Assembly (NCBI GenBank): GCA_938083195.1
Contig: CALKCK010000031.1
Span: forward strand, 1-53,349
DNA: 53,349 nucleotides
Reading direction: 5' to 3'
From: an uncultured Pirellulaceae bacterium
GTDB taxonomy: Bacteria > Planctomycetota > Planctomycetia > Pirellulales > Pirellulaceae
In this document: in pieces, positions 27,508-37,043 of the stretch
Numbering within the stretch: position 1 is the first letter of the stretch
How the letters are laid out: every line of letters starts with the position of its first letter
Program-made: the position numbers and the translations under genes
The notes under the pieces: model-generated
Database searches by the model: none
What the model saw: the letters and a program-made list of their open reading frames with translations, nothing else
What the model was told of the DNA's origin: nothing

Positions 27508-28269
27508 ATGGTGGATTGTTTGATCGCGTTTGGCTCCAACCAAGGAGATCGCGAAGGGGCCTACGAGGCTGCTGTCAATTCGTTGGACCAATGTCGAGAA
27601 GCCAAAGTGGTCGCGGTCAGTAAACTACACGTCACGACCGCTGTAGGAGGGCCTGGAGATCAATCTTCCTATTTGAATGGTGCGATTCGATTATCGACTA
27701 GCTTGAGCGGAGAAGAGCTTCATCGACTGCTGATTCAAACCGAGAATGATCTTGGTCGGGTTAGATTAGACCGATGGGGAGCGAGGACTATCGACCTCGA
27801 TTTGTTACTCTACGGCGAAAACCAGATAAACACGCCGAAATTAACCGTCCCCCATCCGCGAATGTCATTTCGGCGATTCGTACTGGAGCCAGCCAGCGAA
27901 ATCGCAGCTGAAATGATGCACCCTCCTTCTTGTTTAACCATTGGACAACTTATCGAACAGATCGCGATAGCCAATCGGGTGGTCCTCTGCCTTGCCGACA
28001 ATGACCTCAGTCAGATTTATAACGAAATCGAGGTAGAGTTCACGGAGAAATTTGGGCCAGCGTGGGCTTTAGAACGCGTCGACCGATGCGACCAGATCAA
28101 GGGTAACCCGATGAATGCTGTGTTGATGACCTATTTTTCCTTGGATGACTCGGTCGCAGATACGTGTTGGTTAGCGGCAAAGAGCTTTCGAGGGCCGAGG
28201 CTGGAATTGCCTCGCGATCTAGCGTTAGCGAGACGGGAAATGTTTGCGGCGATCGAAGCCATCCAATAG
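27508..28269 (+). CDS. folK: HPPK (2-amino-4-hydroxy-6-hydroxymethyldihydropteridine diphosphokinase) with a C-terminal extension
   Basis: Transfers pyrophosphate from ATP to the pterin precursor in folate synthesis. The first 150 residues are HPPK: IAFGSNQGDREGAYEAAV, QTENDLGRVRLDRWGARTID with the metal-binding Asp pair in IDLDLLLYG, and the PHPRMSFRRFVLEPASEIA block. A further 95 residues or so (FTEKFGPAWALERVDRCDQI, PRDLALARREMFAAI) do not belong to the usual 160-residue enzyme and are not recognised. Start: TTG 27502, ATG 27508 and GTG 27511 are all possible; I chose the ATG. It sits alone, with glgA 165 bases downstream. Confidence 0.9.
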   Translation: MVDCLIAFGSNQGDREGAYEAAVNSLDQCREAKVVAVSKLHVTTAVGGPGDQSSYLNGAIRLSTSLSGEELHRLLIQTENDLGRVRLDRWGARTIDLDLLLYGENQINTPKLTVPHPRMSFRRFVLEPASEIAAEMMHPPSCLTIGQLIEQIAIANRVVLCLADNDLSQIYNEIEVEFTEKFGPAWALERVDRCDQIKGNPMNAVLMTYFSLDDSVADTCWLAAKSFRGPRLELPRDLALARREMFAAIEAIQ

Positions 28270-28434
28270 GCTGGAAACGCGGATCTTTCGCATAGGCGGC
28301 TTAAACTACAAAAACCGATTCAAAAATAATAAATTTTTGAAAAGAACCGCCCGGCGAGATTGATCGTTTGGTAAATTTTCCAAGCCGACCTAAATCCGAT
28401 CCATCGTTTTAATTAAATTAGCCCCCTAAAGAAC

Positions 28435-29916
28435 ATGAGAGTCATCCTGGCCAGCAGCGAAGTTGTTCCGTTCGCCAAAACGGGCGGTCTCGCCGATGTA
28501 GCCGGTGTTCTCCCCCGCGAATTAGAAAAACTGGGTCATGATGTTTCGATTTTTCTTCCCGCCTACCAGAGTATCGATCGAAAACTACATGAAATTAAAG
28601 ATGCGAATATCTCATTTGAGATTCCAATCGGAGATCGATTGGTAGCTGGCAAGTTGCTCGAAACTGTTTTGCCTGACAGTCACGTCAAGGTGTTTCTAGT
28701 TGAGCAGCCTGGGTATTTCAATCGCGATAGTTTTTATGGCCAATCGGGCAAAGACTTTTCAGACAACTGCGAGCGTTTTACTTTTTTTTGCCGCGCAATA
28801 TTGGAGTCGTTGATCCAAAGGGGCGAGGCTCCGGATTTAATCCACTGCAACGATTGGCAAACGGGATTGATTCCCGCGGTTCTAAAGACAGATTACAACC
28901 ATCATTCTTGCTTCGAGGCAACGCGAACGTTGCTCACGATACACAATCTTGCCTATCAAGGTTTATTTGATTACGAAAAAATGGCGATTACAGGGATGGC
29001 GGCAAAATATTTCAATTGGCAGCAAGTAGAATTTTTTGGAAAATTGAATTTGCTAAAAACGGGAATTGTATTTGCAGACATGATCAACACCGTCAGCCCA
29101 ACTTATGCGAGGGAAATCCGAGAGCCTGAACAAGGATGCGGGCTCGAAGGTGTGTTGCAAGAACGTTCGGGCCAACTGACAGGCATTTTAAATGGGATCG
29201 ATGTGGACGATTGGAATCCAGAGACCGACCCGTTCCTTGAAGAAAACTATTCTTCCAACTTTAATGTTCATGCTGGGAATCCTGGCAAATTAGTTTGCAA
29301 ACAGGCACTGCAAAAAGAAGCCAATTTGAAACAAGATCCAGAAATACCTCTCATAGGAATTGTTGGGAGATTAGCATCGCAGAAAGGTTGGCCTTTAATT
29401 CTTCCGGTGATGAAAGAGTTTCTGGAAAACATGAACGCCCAATGGGTTGTGTTGGGGACGGGTGACCCAAACTACCATCAGCAGTTGGAGACCCTGCAGC
29501 AAAAATACCCTGACAAACTCGGTTTGAATTTAGGATTCTCAAATGAGTTTGCACATCGGATCGAGGCTGGGTCCGACATGTTTTTAATGCCTAGCCAATA
29601 CGAGCCCTGCGGTTTAAACCAGATGTACAGCATGGCTTACGGAACAGTTCCGATTGTTCGCCGAACCGGTGGTTTAGCGGATACGGTCGTTAATGCGACA
29701 CACGAAACTTGCGAATACGGAACGGCGAACGGGTTTTGTTTCGATGAATTTACGGAGGAGGCACTTCGTACCGCCGTTAAAAGTGCATTGCAAATGTACA
29801 ACGACCACCGGCCGATTTGGAATCAGTTAATGCAAGCGGGAATGAAAAGAGACTGGTCCTGGCGGCGAAGTGCAAAGCAATACGAAGAACTTTACCGCCG
29901 AACCATTCAGTGCTAA
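28435..29916 (+). CDS. glgA: glycogen synthase (ADP-glucose type)
   Basis: GT5 enzyme that extends alpha-1,4-glucan from ADP-glucose. 493 residues. The N-terminal sugar-nucleotide loop is FAKTGGLADVAGVLP (15-22 core KTGGLADV). Other blocks are LIHCNDWQTGLIPAVL, LLTIHNLAYQGLF, ILNGIDVDDWNP and IGIVGRLASQKGWPLI. The C-terminal donor-site region MPSQYEPCGLNQMYSMAYG with its catalytic Glu and the TGGLADTV loop complete it. It opens a plus-strand alpha-glucan cluster with the galT-like gene (114 bases downstream) and the GH57 gene. Confidence 0.96.
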   Translation: MRVILASSEVVPFAKTGGLADVAGVLPRELEKLGHDVSIFLPAYQSIDRKLHEIKDANISFEIPIGDRLVAGKLLETVLPDSHVKVFLVEQPGYFNRDSFYGQSGKDFSDNCERFTFFCRAILESLIQRGEAPDLIHCNDWQTGLIPAVLKTDYNHHSCFEATRTLLTIHNLAYQGLFDYEKMAITGMAAKYFNWQQVEFFGKLNLLKTGIVFADMINTVSPTYAREIREPEQGCGLEGVLQERSGQLTGILNGIDVDDWNPETDPFLEENYSSNFNVHAGNPGKLVCKQALQKEANLKQDPEIPLIGIVGRLASQKGWPLILPVMKEFLENMNAQWVVLGTGDPNYHQQLETLQQKYPDKLGLNLGFSNEFAHRIEAGSDMFLMPSQYEPCGLNQMYSMAYGTVPIVRRTGGLADTVVNATHETCEYGTANGFCFDEFTEEALRTAVKSALQMYNDHRPIWNQLMQAGMKRDWSWRRSAKQYEELYRRTIQC

Positions 29917-30030
29917 AGCCTGGTAGGGGATTCAGTGTCGGGGAAGGTTGTTTTGTTGTTGCGAGACATTTGTGTTTAGATCGACATTTGCCTTTTTATC
30001 AATTTCGAACACCCAGAGCTTAATAAAACC

Positions 30031-31053
30031 ATGTCCGACCTGCGGTTAGACCCAATCAATCAACAATGGGTAGCGATTGCTAGAAATCGTCGAGATCGGC
30101 CGATGGAATTTGTGCCGATAGAACAACTCCGTCAGCAGTTGATCTGTCCTTTCTGCAAAGGAAACGAAGAGGAGACACCGTCGGCGCTGACGGCTTATCG
30201 CTCCGATGGTTCCATGCTCTTGTCTGACGAAGAACTTTCGAATTGGTCGACTCGGGTGATTCCCAACCGCTATCCATCCTTCTCTTTTCGTTCAACGGAG
30301 GATCGGGATCAGCCAGAGTCAGGGAGCCAGTCTTGCGGGCCATTTGAGTTCAATCACTGCCAAGGCATTCAGGAACTTATTATTCCCTCCCCCCGGCACG
30401 TGAGTTCGCTAAGTGAATTGACTGATGAAGAACTGAAGTTGTCTTTTCGTGTTTGCCGTGATCGTTTGGAGCACGCAAAATCATTAGAGTACATCCAGCA
30501 TGCGATGCTGTTTATGAATTGTCGGCTTGCCGCTGGCGCTTCATTGGGACACATTCACTACCAACTCCTGGGAACTCCGGTTTTAAGTGAATCCTTGATT
30601 TCTCGGACAACCCGAGCGCAGGCTTATCGGACGAAAAACGGTCGCTCAATGTTGGCAGACCTTGCTGATTGGGAGATCGCTCAAGAAGCTAGGATTGTGG
30701 ATCTCACGGAAAATTTTTGCGTTGTATGTCCGTTTGCCAGTCGATTTGCTTTTCAGGTTTGGATCCTCCCCAGAAGCGAGAATTTCGATTTTACTTCTTG
30801 TGACGAGGAGGTTAGGAACGAGTTGGCTTTGCATTGCCGCAATATCGTAACGAGATATGAAGTGACATTAGACACGCCGGCCTATAACTTGCTGTTTCAT
30901 ACAGAACCCTTCGAGTCATCTAATGGTCAAATAGGTTACTTCGAGTTGTTCCCTCGTTTAACTCTCGCCGCTGGATTCGAGTTGGGCACTGATATCTGGG
31001 TGAATCCGGTCGCTCCGGAAGCCGCGGCTCGAAGGTTGCGACCGTCAGATTAG
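30031..31053 (+). CDS. galT: galactose-1-phosphate uridylyltransferase family protein (galT-like)
   Basis: 340 residues with the HIT-fold transferase pattern: DLRLDPINQQWVAIARNR at the start, CPFC zinc pair (39-42), VIPNRYPSF, PRH (His123) and the active-site stretch AGASLGHIHYQ with the zinc His174 and nucleophile His176. Most relatives have HPH rather than HIH. The second half carries the paired HIT domain (NLLFHTEPF, YFELFPRLT). GalT moves UMP between glucose-1-P and galactose-1-P. Placement between glgA and a GH57 glucanotransferase makes the ADP-glucose phosphorylase branch of the family a real alternative; sequence alone does not decide. Confidence 0.85.
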   Translation: MSDLRLDPINQQWVAIARNRRDRPMEFVPIEQLRQQLICPFCKGNEEETPSALTAYRSDGSMLLSDEELSNWSTRVIPNRYPSFSFRSTEDRDQPESGSQSCGPFEFNHCQGIQELIIPSPRHVSSLSELTDEELKLSFRVCRDRLEHAKSLEYIQHAMLFMNCRLAAGASLGHIHYQLLGTPVLSESLISRTTRAQAYRTKNGRSMLADLADWEIAQEARIVDLTENFCVVCPFASRFAFQVWILPRSENFDFTSCDEEVRNELALHCRNIVTRYEVTLDTPAYNLLFHTEPFESSNGQIGYFELFPRLTLAAGFELGTDIWVNPVAPEAAARRLRPSD

Positions 31054-31371
31054 TTAATCTCAAAATCAACTTTTTTGGCGAGAGATCTCTTGCCACTGCT
31101 CACCTACATTAAAATTTACGGGTCAGTTAAAATCTCGTGAATGTTGTAAATGAAAAGTGTGAATCGTCGAAGAATTTTCAGCGAATAAGATTTTCGACCT
31201 TTGGTATAACGCGAAATTCAGTAAAACAATAACGTCACCAAGGTGGCGGTCATGCCGGGGCATAGACGAAAGTCTGCCCAGTCCGTTTCTCTGTAAAGAT
31301 ACCCATGTAATGTCAGCGCCGAATCGAGTCCTTGGTTGCGGTGACCGTCGAGAGCTAAAGTAAAAAATAAT
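31054..31371. other. 318-base spacer before the GH57 gene
   Basis: No gene is supported. It contains the 18-base near-palindrome at 31077-31094 and a small hairpin ATGCC-GG-GGCAT at 31252-31263. Confidence 0.4.
31077..31094. repeat. 18-base near-perfect palindrome
   Basis: GGCGAGAGATCTCTTGCC, symmetric except for one pair (G against T at the fourth position). It is 24 bases past the galT-like stop, preceded by six T and with no T-run after it. The lack of a loop favours a dimeric-protein operator over a terminator. Confidence 0.45.
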
Positions 31372-33543
31372 ATGAGTGATCCCCAAATTCAACTTTGTTT
31401 GGTGTTGCACAACCATCAGCCGGTTGGGAATTTCGATGGCGTTTTTGAAGACGCTTATCAAGACAGCTATCTTCCGTTTTTAAATGTTTTTGAGAAGTTT
31501 GCAGATCTGTCTATCTCGCTTCATACCAGCGGTCCGTTGATGCAGTGGTTGCAAACGAATCACCCGGATTATCTCAATCGAATTGCACAACTTGTCGAAG
31601 CGGGCCGAATTGAAATTATCGGCGGCGCTTTCTATGAGCCAATTTTACCTATGATCCCGCGCAGAGATCGCGTGGGCCAGATCACACGTTTTACAAAATG
31701 GCTGAACGAGCGAGTGTGTTCGAGTGTTAATGGAATGTGGATGCCAGAGCGGGTCTGGGAGTCTTGTTTGACTGAATCCCTAGCTGATTCAAATATTCAA
31801 TACACGGTTCTTGATGATTACCATTTTCGACGCGCTGGACTGAAAAACGACGAGCTGACAGGTTATTACATTGTTGAGGATGAAGGAAAAACCGTCCGCG
31901 TTTTTCCAGGGAGTGAACATTTACGTTACTTAATCCCATTTGCAGAGCCTGAACAAACGATTAATCATTGTCGAATGCTTGCGGCGCAGTGCCCAGGGAG
32001 TGTGGTTGTCTTTGGTGACGATGGGGAGAAGTTTGGGACATGGCCCAACACGAAAGAACACGTCTATCAAAATGGTTGGTTGGAAAGGTTCTTTCAAGCG
32101 CTGACTGATAATAAAGAGTGGCTGAAAACGACGACGCTTCAGCATGCTGTGACCACGACCCCTCCTCGCGGAAAAATCTACCTTCCCGATGCCAGCTATC
32201 GGGAAATGACGGAGTGGTCGTTGCCAGTTGAACGACAGGTGGAATTTGACGATTTGGTTCATCAACTGGAACACGATTCCCGTTGGGAACAAATCCAATC
32301 GTTCCTGGGTGGTGGGTATTGGCGAAATTTTAAAGTGAAGTATCCAGAATCGAATCAGATGTACGCGAGGATGATGTACGTCAGCGGGTTACTTGAAAGA
32401 GCGACGAGCCAAGGGTGTAGCCAGCAAGTTTTAGATGCGGCTCAGGATCATCTTTTTCAAGGCCAATGTAACTGTAGCTATTGGCATGGTGCTTTTGGCG
32501 GCATTTACTTACCGCATTTGCGAAATGCAGTTTATCAACATCTGATTGCCGCCGAGTCTCTTCTAGAGCGTTCGATGGGCCGAGAAGAGACATGGGTGGA
32601 GGCAACGTCTGGCGATTATGATTTCGATGGTTGTGCCGAAATACGCTTGGCGAACGATCAGCTAGTCAGTTGGATTACGCCTAAAGACGGCGGTCAGATT
32701 TACGGGTTGGACGTGCGAGGCGTGAGTCATAATCTCGGTGCGACAATCCAAAGGCGACCCGAGCTTTATCATGCAAAGGTTCTCGAAGGTGAGAATCAAA
32801 ATGAAAATGAAGCGGCGAGCATTCACGATTTAGTCGTTTTCAAACAGGCGAATCTCGATGAGAAACTTCAATATGACTTGCAGCCGAGGAATTCACTAAT
32901 CGATCACTTTTGGGACGATGACGTCGACGTGGTTTCGCTGCAGGAAAGCCGCTCCGTAGAACGGGGTGATTTTGCAACGGGAGCCTACACAGCGACTGTC
33001 AGACGAAATTCAGATCGTATTCAGATCCTTACAAGTCGTGAGGGAAATGCGTGGGGAATTCCATTAACTTTGAAAAAGGGAATTACACTCAATGCGGGCG
33101 CGAACGCACTTGAAATAGCGTATTTCATTGAGGGTTTACCTCAGGATCGCGAATTGCATTTTGGGGTCGAATGGAATTTTGCGGGACTCCCAGATGCCCA
33201 GCACGATCGATTTTTTAGCGACTCTCAAGGAGAAAAACTGGGTGACCTTGGATCAATCTTGAGTCTTGAGAATTCTCAAGAAATCAATTTGACTGACCAG
33301 TGGTTAGGTCTTGAGATCGGGCTGGAGTCGGACCAAGCGGGTGGTATATTTGCCTATCCAGTGCGGACTGTCAGTCAATCAGAATCTGGATTTGAGCTGG
33401 TTCATCAATCGGTTTGCGTCCAACCGCACTGGAAGATTAAAGGAGATTCAAATGGCTGTTGGGCTTGCCGGATCAACTTAAAACTAAAAGCCGGTGCGAC
33501 AATGGCCAACCAGAATATGGATCAGGCAACTGCGACGTTTTAG
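31372..33543 (+). CDS. glycoside hydrolase family 57 (4-alpha-glucanotransferase/alpha-amylase)
   Basis: 723 residues. GH57 motifs in order: LHNHQPVGNFD (region 1), GGAFYEPILPMIP (region 2), GMWMPERVWE with nucleophile Glu126 (region 3) and VVFGDDGEKFGTW with acid/base Asp216 (region 4). The C-terminal half has the DUF1925/1926-type beta domains (CSYWHGAFGGIYLPHLRNAV; LHFGVEWNFA) of the Thermococcus litoralis 4-alpha-glucanotransferase group. It remodels alpha-1,4-glucans in the cytoplasm; no signal peptide. With glgA and the galT-like gene it makes a glycogen-metabolism cluster, though the 318-base gap suggests its own promoter. ATG 31372. Confidence 0.93.
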   Translation: MSDPQIQLCLVLHNHQPVGNFDGVFEDAYQDSYLPFLNVFEKFADLSISLHTSGPLMQWLQTNHPDYLNRIAQLVEAGRIEIIGGAFYEPILPMIPRRDRVGQITRFTKWLNERVCSSVNGMWMPERVWESCLTESLADSNIQYTVLDDYHFRRAGLKNDELTGYYIVEDEGKTVRVFPGSEHLRYLIPFAEPEQTINHCRMLAAQCPGSVVVFGDDGEKFGTWPNTKEHVYQNGWLERFFQALTDNKEWLKTTTLQHAVTTTPPRGKIYLPDASYREMTEWSLPVERQVEFDDLVHQLEHDSRWEQIQSFLGGGYWRNFKVKYPESNQMYARMMYVSGLLERATSQGCSQQVLDAAQDHLFQGQCNCSYWHGAFGGIYLPHLRNAVYQHLIAAESLLERSMGREETWVEATSGDYDFDGCAEIRLANDQLVSWITPKDGGQIYGLDVRGVSHNLGATIQRRPELYHAKVLEGENQNENEAASIHDLVVFKQANLDEKLQYDLQPRNSLIDHFWDDDVDVVSLQESRSVERGDFATGAYTATVRRNSDRIQILTSREGNAWGIPLTLKKGITLNAGANALEIAYFIEGLPQDRELHFGVEWNFAGLPDAQHDRFFSDSQGEKLGDLGSILSLENSQEINLTDQWLGLEIGLESDQAGGIFAYPVRTVSQSESGFELVHQSVCVQPHWKIKGDSNGCWACRINLKLKAGATMANQNMDQATATF

Positions 33544-33581
33544 TTCAGTCGACGACGGTTTAAAATCACTCAACTTATTAC

Positions 33582-35486
33582 TTATTTCGCTATTTTAAAT
33601 TCGATCCAACTAGAGGCTGCGGGACTATGGTGAACCCGGTGAGTCGCTTTGATGAAATCGTCTGCGGTTGCTTTGAAAATATTCTCAACGTACTTTTGTG
33701 GGTTGCGATCGATTAATGGAAACCAGCTGCTTTGAATTTGAATCATGATGCGATGCCCGGGTTTATATGTGTGGCATAAATCTTGAAGTGGTAAGTTGAT
33801 TTCAGCGATTTCGTTGGCGACAAAAGGCTCGGGCTTATCGTATCCATTCCGGAATCGCCCACGAATGACTTCACTGCGAACCATTTGCTGGAATCCGCCA
33901 AAATCCAGTCCAGGTTCTGAGCCCTCAACAAAAGGGTGGTCATCAGGATACACGTCAATGATTTTTACAATCCAATCCGCGGAAGTTCCGGTGGTGGAAA
34001 CATTCAGATGAGCCATTACATCGCCGTTGATCGTCACGGCCTGTGTTAACGGTTCGGTTTGGAACACCAGAACATCCGCTCGGGCTGAAGCAAACCGCTG
34101 GTCATCCGACATGTAAGGTCGAGGTGTAAATCTCAATTCGAGATCTTGGCGATCGCGATGGGGCACGGGATTTTGCGGATCGCTGACAAAACTAGTCTCT
34201 GTCGGCTCTGAATTTTCTGGTTGAACTTTAGAAAGTGAGCGATCGCCGTGAAGATAATATTTAACGGATTCAACATTTGCCGGTGGCCACGCCATGAATT
34301 TGTTCCAACGCCTGAGGCCAGTGTCGTACATCATGGCCTTGAAGTTTGGCTTCTCGCCGATGCCCTTTAAAAAGTATCGAAAGAAGGGGGATTCAATTTC
34401 TTTTTGATAAAACTCAGAAACGTTTTTACCGAAGGCGACTTTTCCCACAACGGCATTGGGAGCGTTTCTTGACCAATCTCCATGGCTCCACGGACCCATC
34501 ACAATCGCGTTGAAAATGTCCGGATTGTTTTTGTCAATTTCGCGATAGATATTGAGAGGACCGTATAAATCTTCGGCGTCAAATAGCCCACCGACAGTTA
34601 AGACATTGGTTTTAATACCCTTCAAGTGCGGAAGGATACTTCGCTTCTGCCAGAACTCGTCATAGTTGGGGTGTTCTACCAACTGTTTCCAGAAAAAATT
34701 ATCCTCATCATGCAATTTCCCCGCTTCACTCATTGGCCCAAGGCTCATGAAGAAATTCCAGGCATCTCGGGATGTTGGTTCAATCGACTTATACCAGGAT
34801 GATTCGGTTGGACCTTGATGTTGAAATCCAAATGTTGAGGTGGCGACAAAGTAACTTAATAAATAGGCACCGTGATGATGGAAATCATCAAAAAAGAAGT
34901 CAGAAATTGGTGCTTGAGGTGAGGCGGCAACGAGAGCCGGATGGTGTTCGGGTAACGCGGCTGCGGTGTAAAAACCGGGATAAGAGATTCCCCACATTCC
35001 AACTTTTCCATTGTTGTTCTTTACGTTTTTGAGCAGCCACTCAATCGTGTCATAAGTGTCGGAGCTTTCATCGATGGAATCATTTCCGCTGACATGAGGT
35101 CGCATGTTGTCATACGTTCCCTCGGACATCCAGCGACCTCGCACGTCTTGGAGTACAAAAATATATTTGTCTTCTTCCATTAACTTAGACGGCGCGATGC
35201 GGCTAGAGTATTGGTCAGCACCATAAGGACGGACACTGTAGGGAGTTCGCTTCATCAAAAAGGGATAGGTTTTAGACTCATCACGGGGAGAGTAAACCGT
35301 GGTATACAGCTTGGTTCCATCCCGCATCGGTATTTGGAAAGACTGTTTTTGATAGTTGGCTTCGACGGACGAGATTGTCTGCGCGAAAGACGAATCGGCC
35401 GATGTCGAGATCGTAAATAATACGGTCAGCATCGCAATGATTAACCAATGGTAATGTCTCGACGCTTGCAGCAAATATCGACGCAT
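33582..35486 (-). CDS. exported CocE/NonD family (S15-type) alpha/beta hydrolase
   Basis: 634 residues. Signal peptide (HWLIIAMLTVLFTISTSADS, cleavage near FAQ-T). The alpha/beta-hydrolase domain starts MRDGTKLYTTVYSPRD and has the nucleophile elbow GISYPG (Ser168), the PYGADQ/RGRWMSEG region of the cocaine esterase/X-Pro dipeptidyl-peptidase family, and a likely catalytic His in GPWSHGDWSR. The last 180 residues form the jelly-roll C-domain (LDFGGFQQMVRSEVIRGRFR; PGHRIMIQIQSSWFPLIDRN). It hydrolyses esters or acyl-amino compounds; the substrate cannot be told. Convergent with the GH57 gene. Confidence 0.9.
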   Translation of the reverse strand: MRRYLLQASRHYHWLIIAMLTVLFTISTSADSSFAQTISSVEANYQKQSFQIPMRDGTKLYTTVYSPRDESKTYPFLMKRTPYSVRPYGADQYSSRIAPSKLMEEDKYIFVLQDVRGRWMSEGTYDNMRPHVSGNDSIDESSDTYDTIEWLLKNVKNNNGKVGMWGISYPGFYTAAALPEHHPALVAASPQAPISDFFFDDFHHHGAYLLSYFVATSTFGFQHQGPTESSWYKSIEPTSRDAWNFFMSLGPMSEAGKLHDEDNFFWKQLVEHPNYDEFWQKRSILPHLKGIKTNVLTVGGLFDAEDLYGPLNIYREIDKNNPDIFNAIVMGPWSHGDWSRNAPNAVVGKVAFGKNVSEFYQKEIESPFFRYFLKGIGEKPNFKAMMYDTGLRRWNKFMAWPPANVESVKYYLHGDRSLSKVQPENSEPTETSFVSDPQNPVPHRDRQDLELRFTPRPYMSDDQRFASARADVLVFQTEPLTQAVTINGDVMAHLNVSTTGTSADWIVKIIDVYPDDHPFVEGSEPGLDFGGFQQMVRSEVIRGRFRNGYDKPEPFVANEIAEINLPLQDLCHTYKPGHRIMIQIQSSWFPLIDRNPQKYVENIFKATADDFIKATHRVHHSPAASSWIEFKIAK

Positions 35487-35772
35487 GATTGTCTCCAGGG
35501 CTATCTCAAAAAATCGGCAACTCCATCCTAGCGGTTATTTGCCTGTTCGGTAACCGACTCATTAAGCAGTGGCTGCGGATAAGTCGGGAGAATTGCCAAA
35601 TGAAAGAAGGAAACCAAATGCCCTTCACGCCTGGTTAAGATGAAGCGTGAGATCGCGCTGGAGAGGGCGTTAGGATGACAAATAAAATTGACCGGCGGGG
35701 ACAATGATATTTGATGGAATCACAAGAGTTGGAGTAAAAGTTTATACCGTCACAAACAGCACGGGTGCTGAG

Positions 35773-36939
35773 TTATTTGACAGTGACGGTAGAGTCGAGA
35801 GTCAGAAGTTCACACACCTCTTGTAATTGACCGTCTGCCAGACTGATAATCCCGCTCTGTGGAGTGAATGATGACGGTTCCAGTTCACCACGAATCACTA
35901 GCGTTTGGCCTTGGTTAGTTCTTAGCAAGATGTTGCCATTATTCATGGCGACCTTGTACTTGCCGGGAATAAGGTTGCTTCCTACGCAATCAAACTGGCA
36001 GCCGTAAAGCTCACCGAGATAGAGTGTCATTTTTGAGCCGTCGCGGTCGACTTGGATGTCAAACGGTCCCTTGATTACTTTTAAGGTAGATGGATTGGCG
36101 GATATCTTTGACTCGGGAAGCCCATTAATTTTCTGAATCAACGGAACTGAGATTCCCCACCGTTTGGCGATTTCTGTAAGGGGAGTCTCAGCCGTCATCG
36201 GATCGCTCTTTTCAAGATGGGGTTCCTGAGACCAGATCACCCTGACGGCAAGTTTGTCTAAGTACGGCATCATTCTCTGTAACTGCGGCCCGTTAAGGTC
36301 GTTCGATGCATAAGAATTCGATAACGTTTTAAGAGCGCTTTTAAAATTTTCCTGTTCTATATCGAGTCCGACTCGCGCCCACAAATCGGCAAATTCCATC
36401 GGCCCTAACTTGCGCGGTAGGTTTGGTGTCGGGTTTGCAATTCCCCCCGCCTTTTTATTAAACGAACCGTCCTGGACTGGGGGATTTATTGGAGCAGCAC
36501 TTCCGTTGGCAGGACTTGGCGTCCTCAGTGAGCCTGATAAGTTCCCCTGCGAGTTTGCTTGGTTTCGAATTGCATCTGCCAAATTTTGTTGCTTCTTGGT
36601 CTCGGTGAGAGGACTGGTGATTCCAAGCATTGGAATCGATTCTGGGTTTGTTGGCTTTGCAGAATTTGGCTTAGTGGAATTTGGCTTGATTAGATCTGGC
36701 TTGATTACTTGTTTGGGTAATCTATTGGGGATATCAATATCTGGAACGGGAAGAGAAGGTTCCGGTTCAAATTTTGTTTTTGGCAGATCAGTTGAGTTGG
36801 GACTAGTTTTGTCCAACTGACTTAGATTAGCTTGCTGTTCTCCGATCTCCCCTTGTGGTTGTGGAGAAGATGATTGATAAAACATGAACGCAAGTGCGAG
36901 CAGTCCAACTGCGACTACGGTGTTTTTTAATGAATGCAT
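35773..36939 (-). CDS. membrane-anchored LysM protein with a degenerate L,D-transpeptidase (YkuD) domain
   Basis: 388 residues from ATG 36939 (TTG 36954 is also in frame). N-terminal membrane anchor (TVVAVGLLALAFMFYQ), then a 150-residue Pro/Asn/Lys-rich linker, then a helical part. A LysM-like module follows at about 250-290 (TPLTEIAKRWGISVPLIQKI). The C-terminal 95 residues follow the YkuD pattern (GPFDIQVDRDGSKMTLYLGE, then SLADGQLQEVCELLTLDSTV). The catalytic elements are lost: IHGT is replaced by IRGE (Arg350) and S-x-GCIRL by SGIISL (Ile364 for Cys), and the middle of the fold is shortened. Probably a peptidoglycan-binding non-enzyme. Family assignment rests on the C-terminal pattern. 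Confidence 0.65.
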   Translation of the reverse strand: MHSLKNTVVAVGLLALAFMFYQSSSPQPQGEIGEQQANLSQLDKTSPNSTDLPKTKFEPEPSLPVPDIDIPNRLPKQVIKPDLIKPNSTKPNSAKPTNPESIPMLGITSPLTETKKQQNLADAIRNQANSQGNLSGSLRTPSPANGSAAPINPPVQDGSFNKKAGGIANPTPNLPRKLGPMEFADLWARVGLDIEQENFKSALKTLSNSYASNDLNGPQLQRMMPYLDKLAVRVIWSQEPHLEKSDPMTAETPLTEIAKRWGISVPLIQKINGLPESKISANPSTLKVIKGPFDIQVDRDGSKMTLYLGELYGCQFDCVGSNLIPGKYKVAMNNGNILLRTNQGQTLVIRGELEPSSFTPQSGIISLADGQLQEVCELLTLDSTVTVK

Positions 36940-37043
36940 ATTAGATATCCACAATTGCGTGACTGGTTAAATTAGTTTCAGTCGCGAAGCCAATGTTTTT
37001 TTGATGCCTGTTTGCAAATTAGTTCAATGGTTGAAAGATTCCG

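Noticed and set aside
31123..31461. 112-codon minus-strand frame upstream of the GH57 gene
   Set aside because: It overlaps 90 bases of a certain gene and has no family signature.
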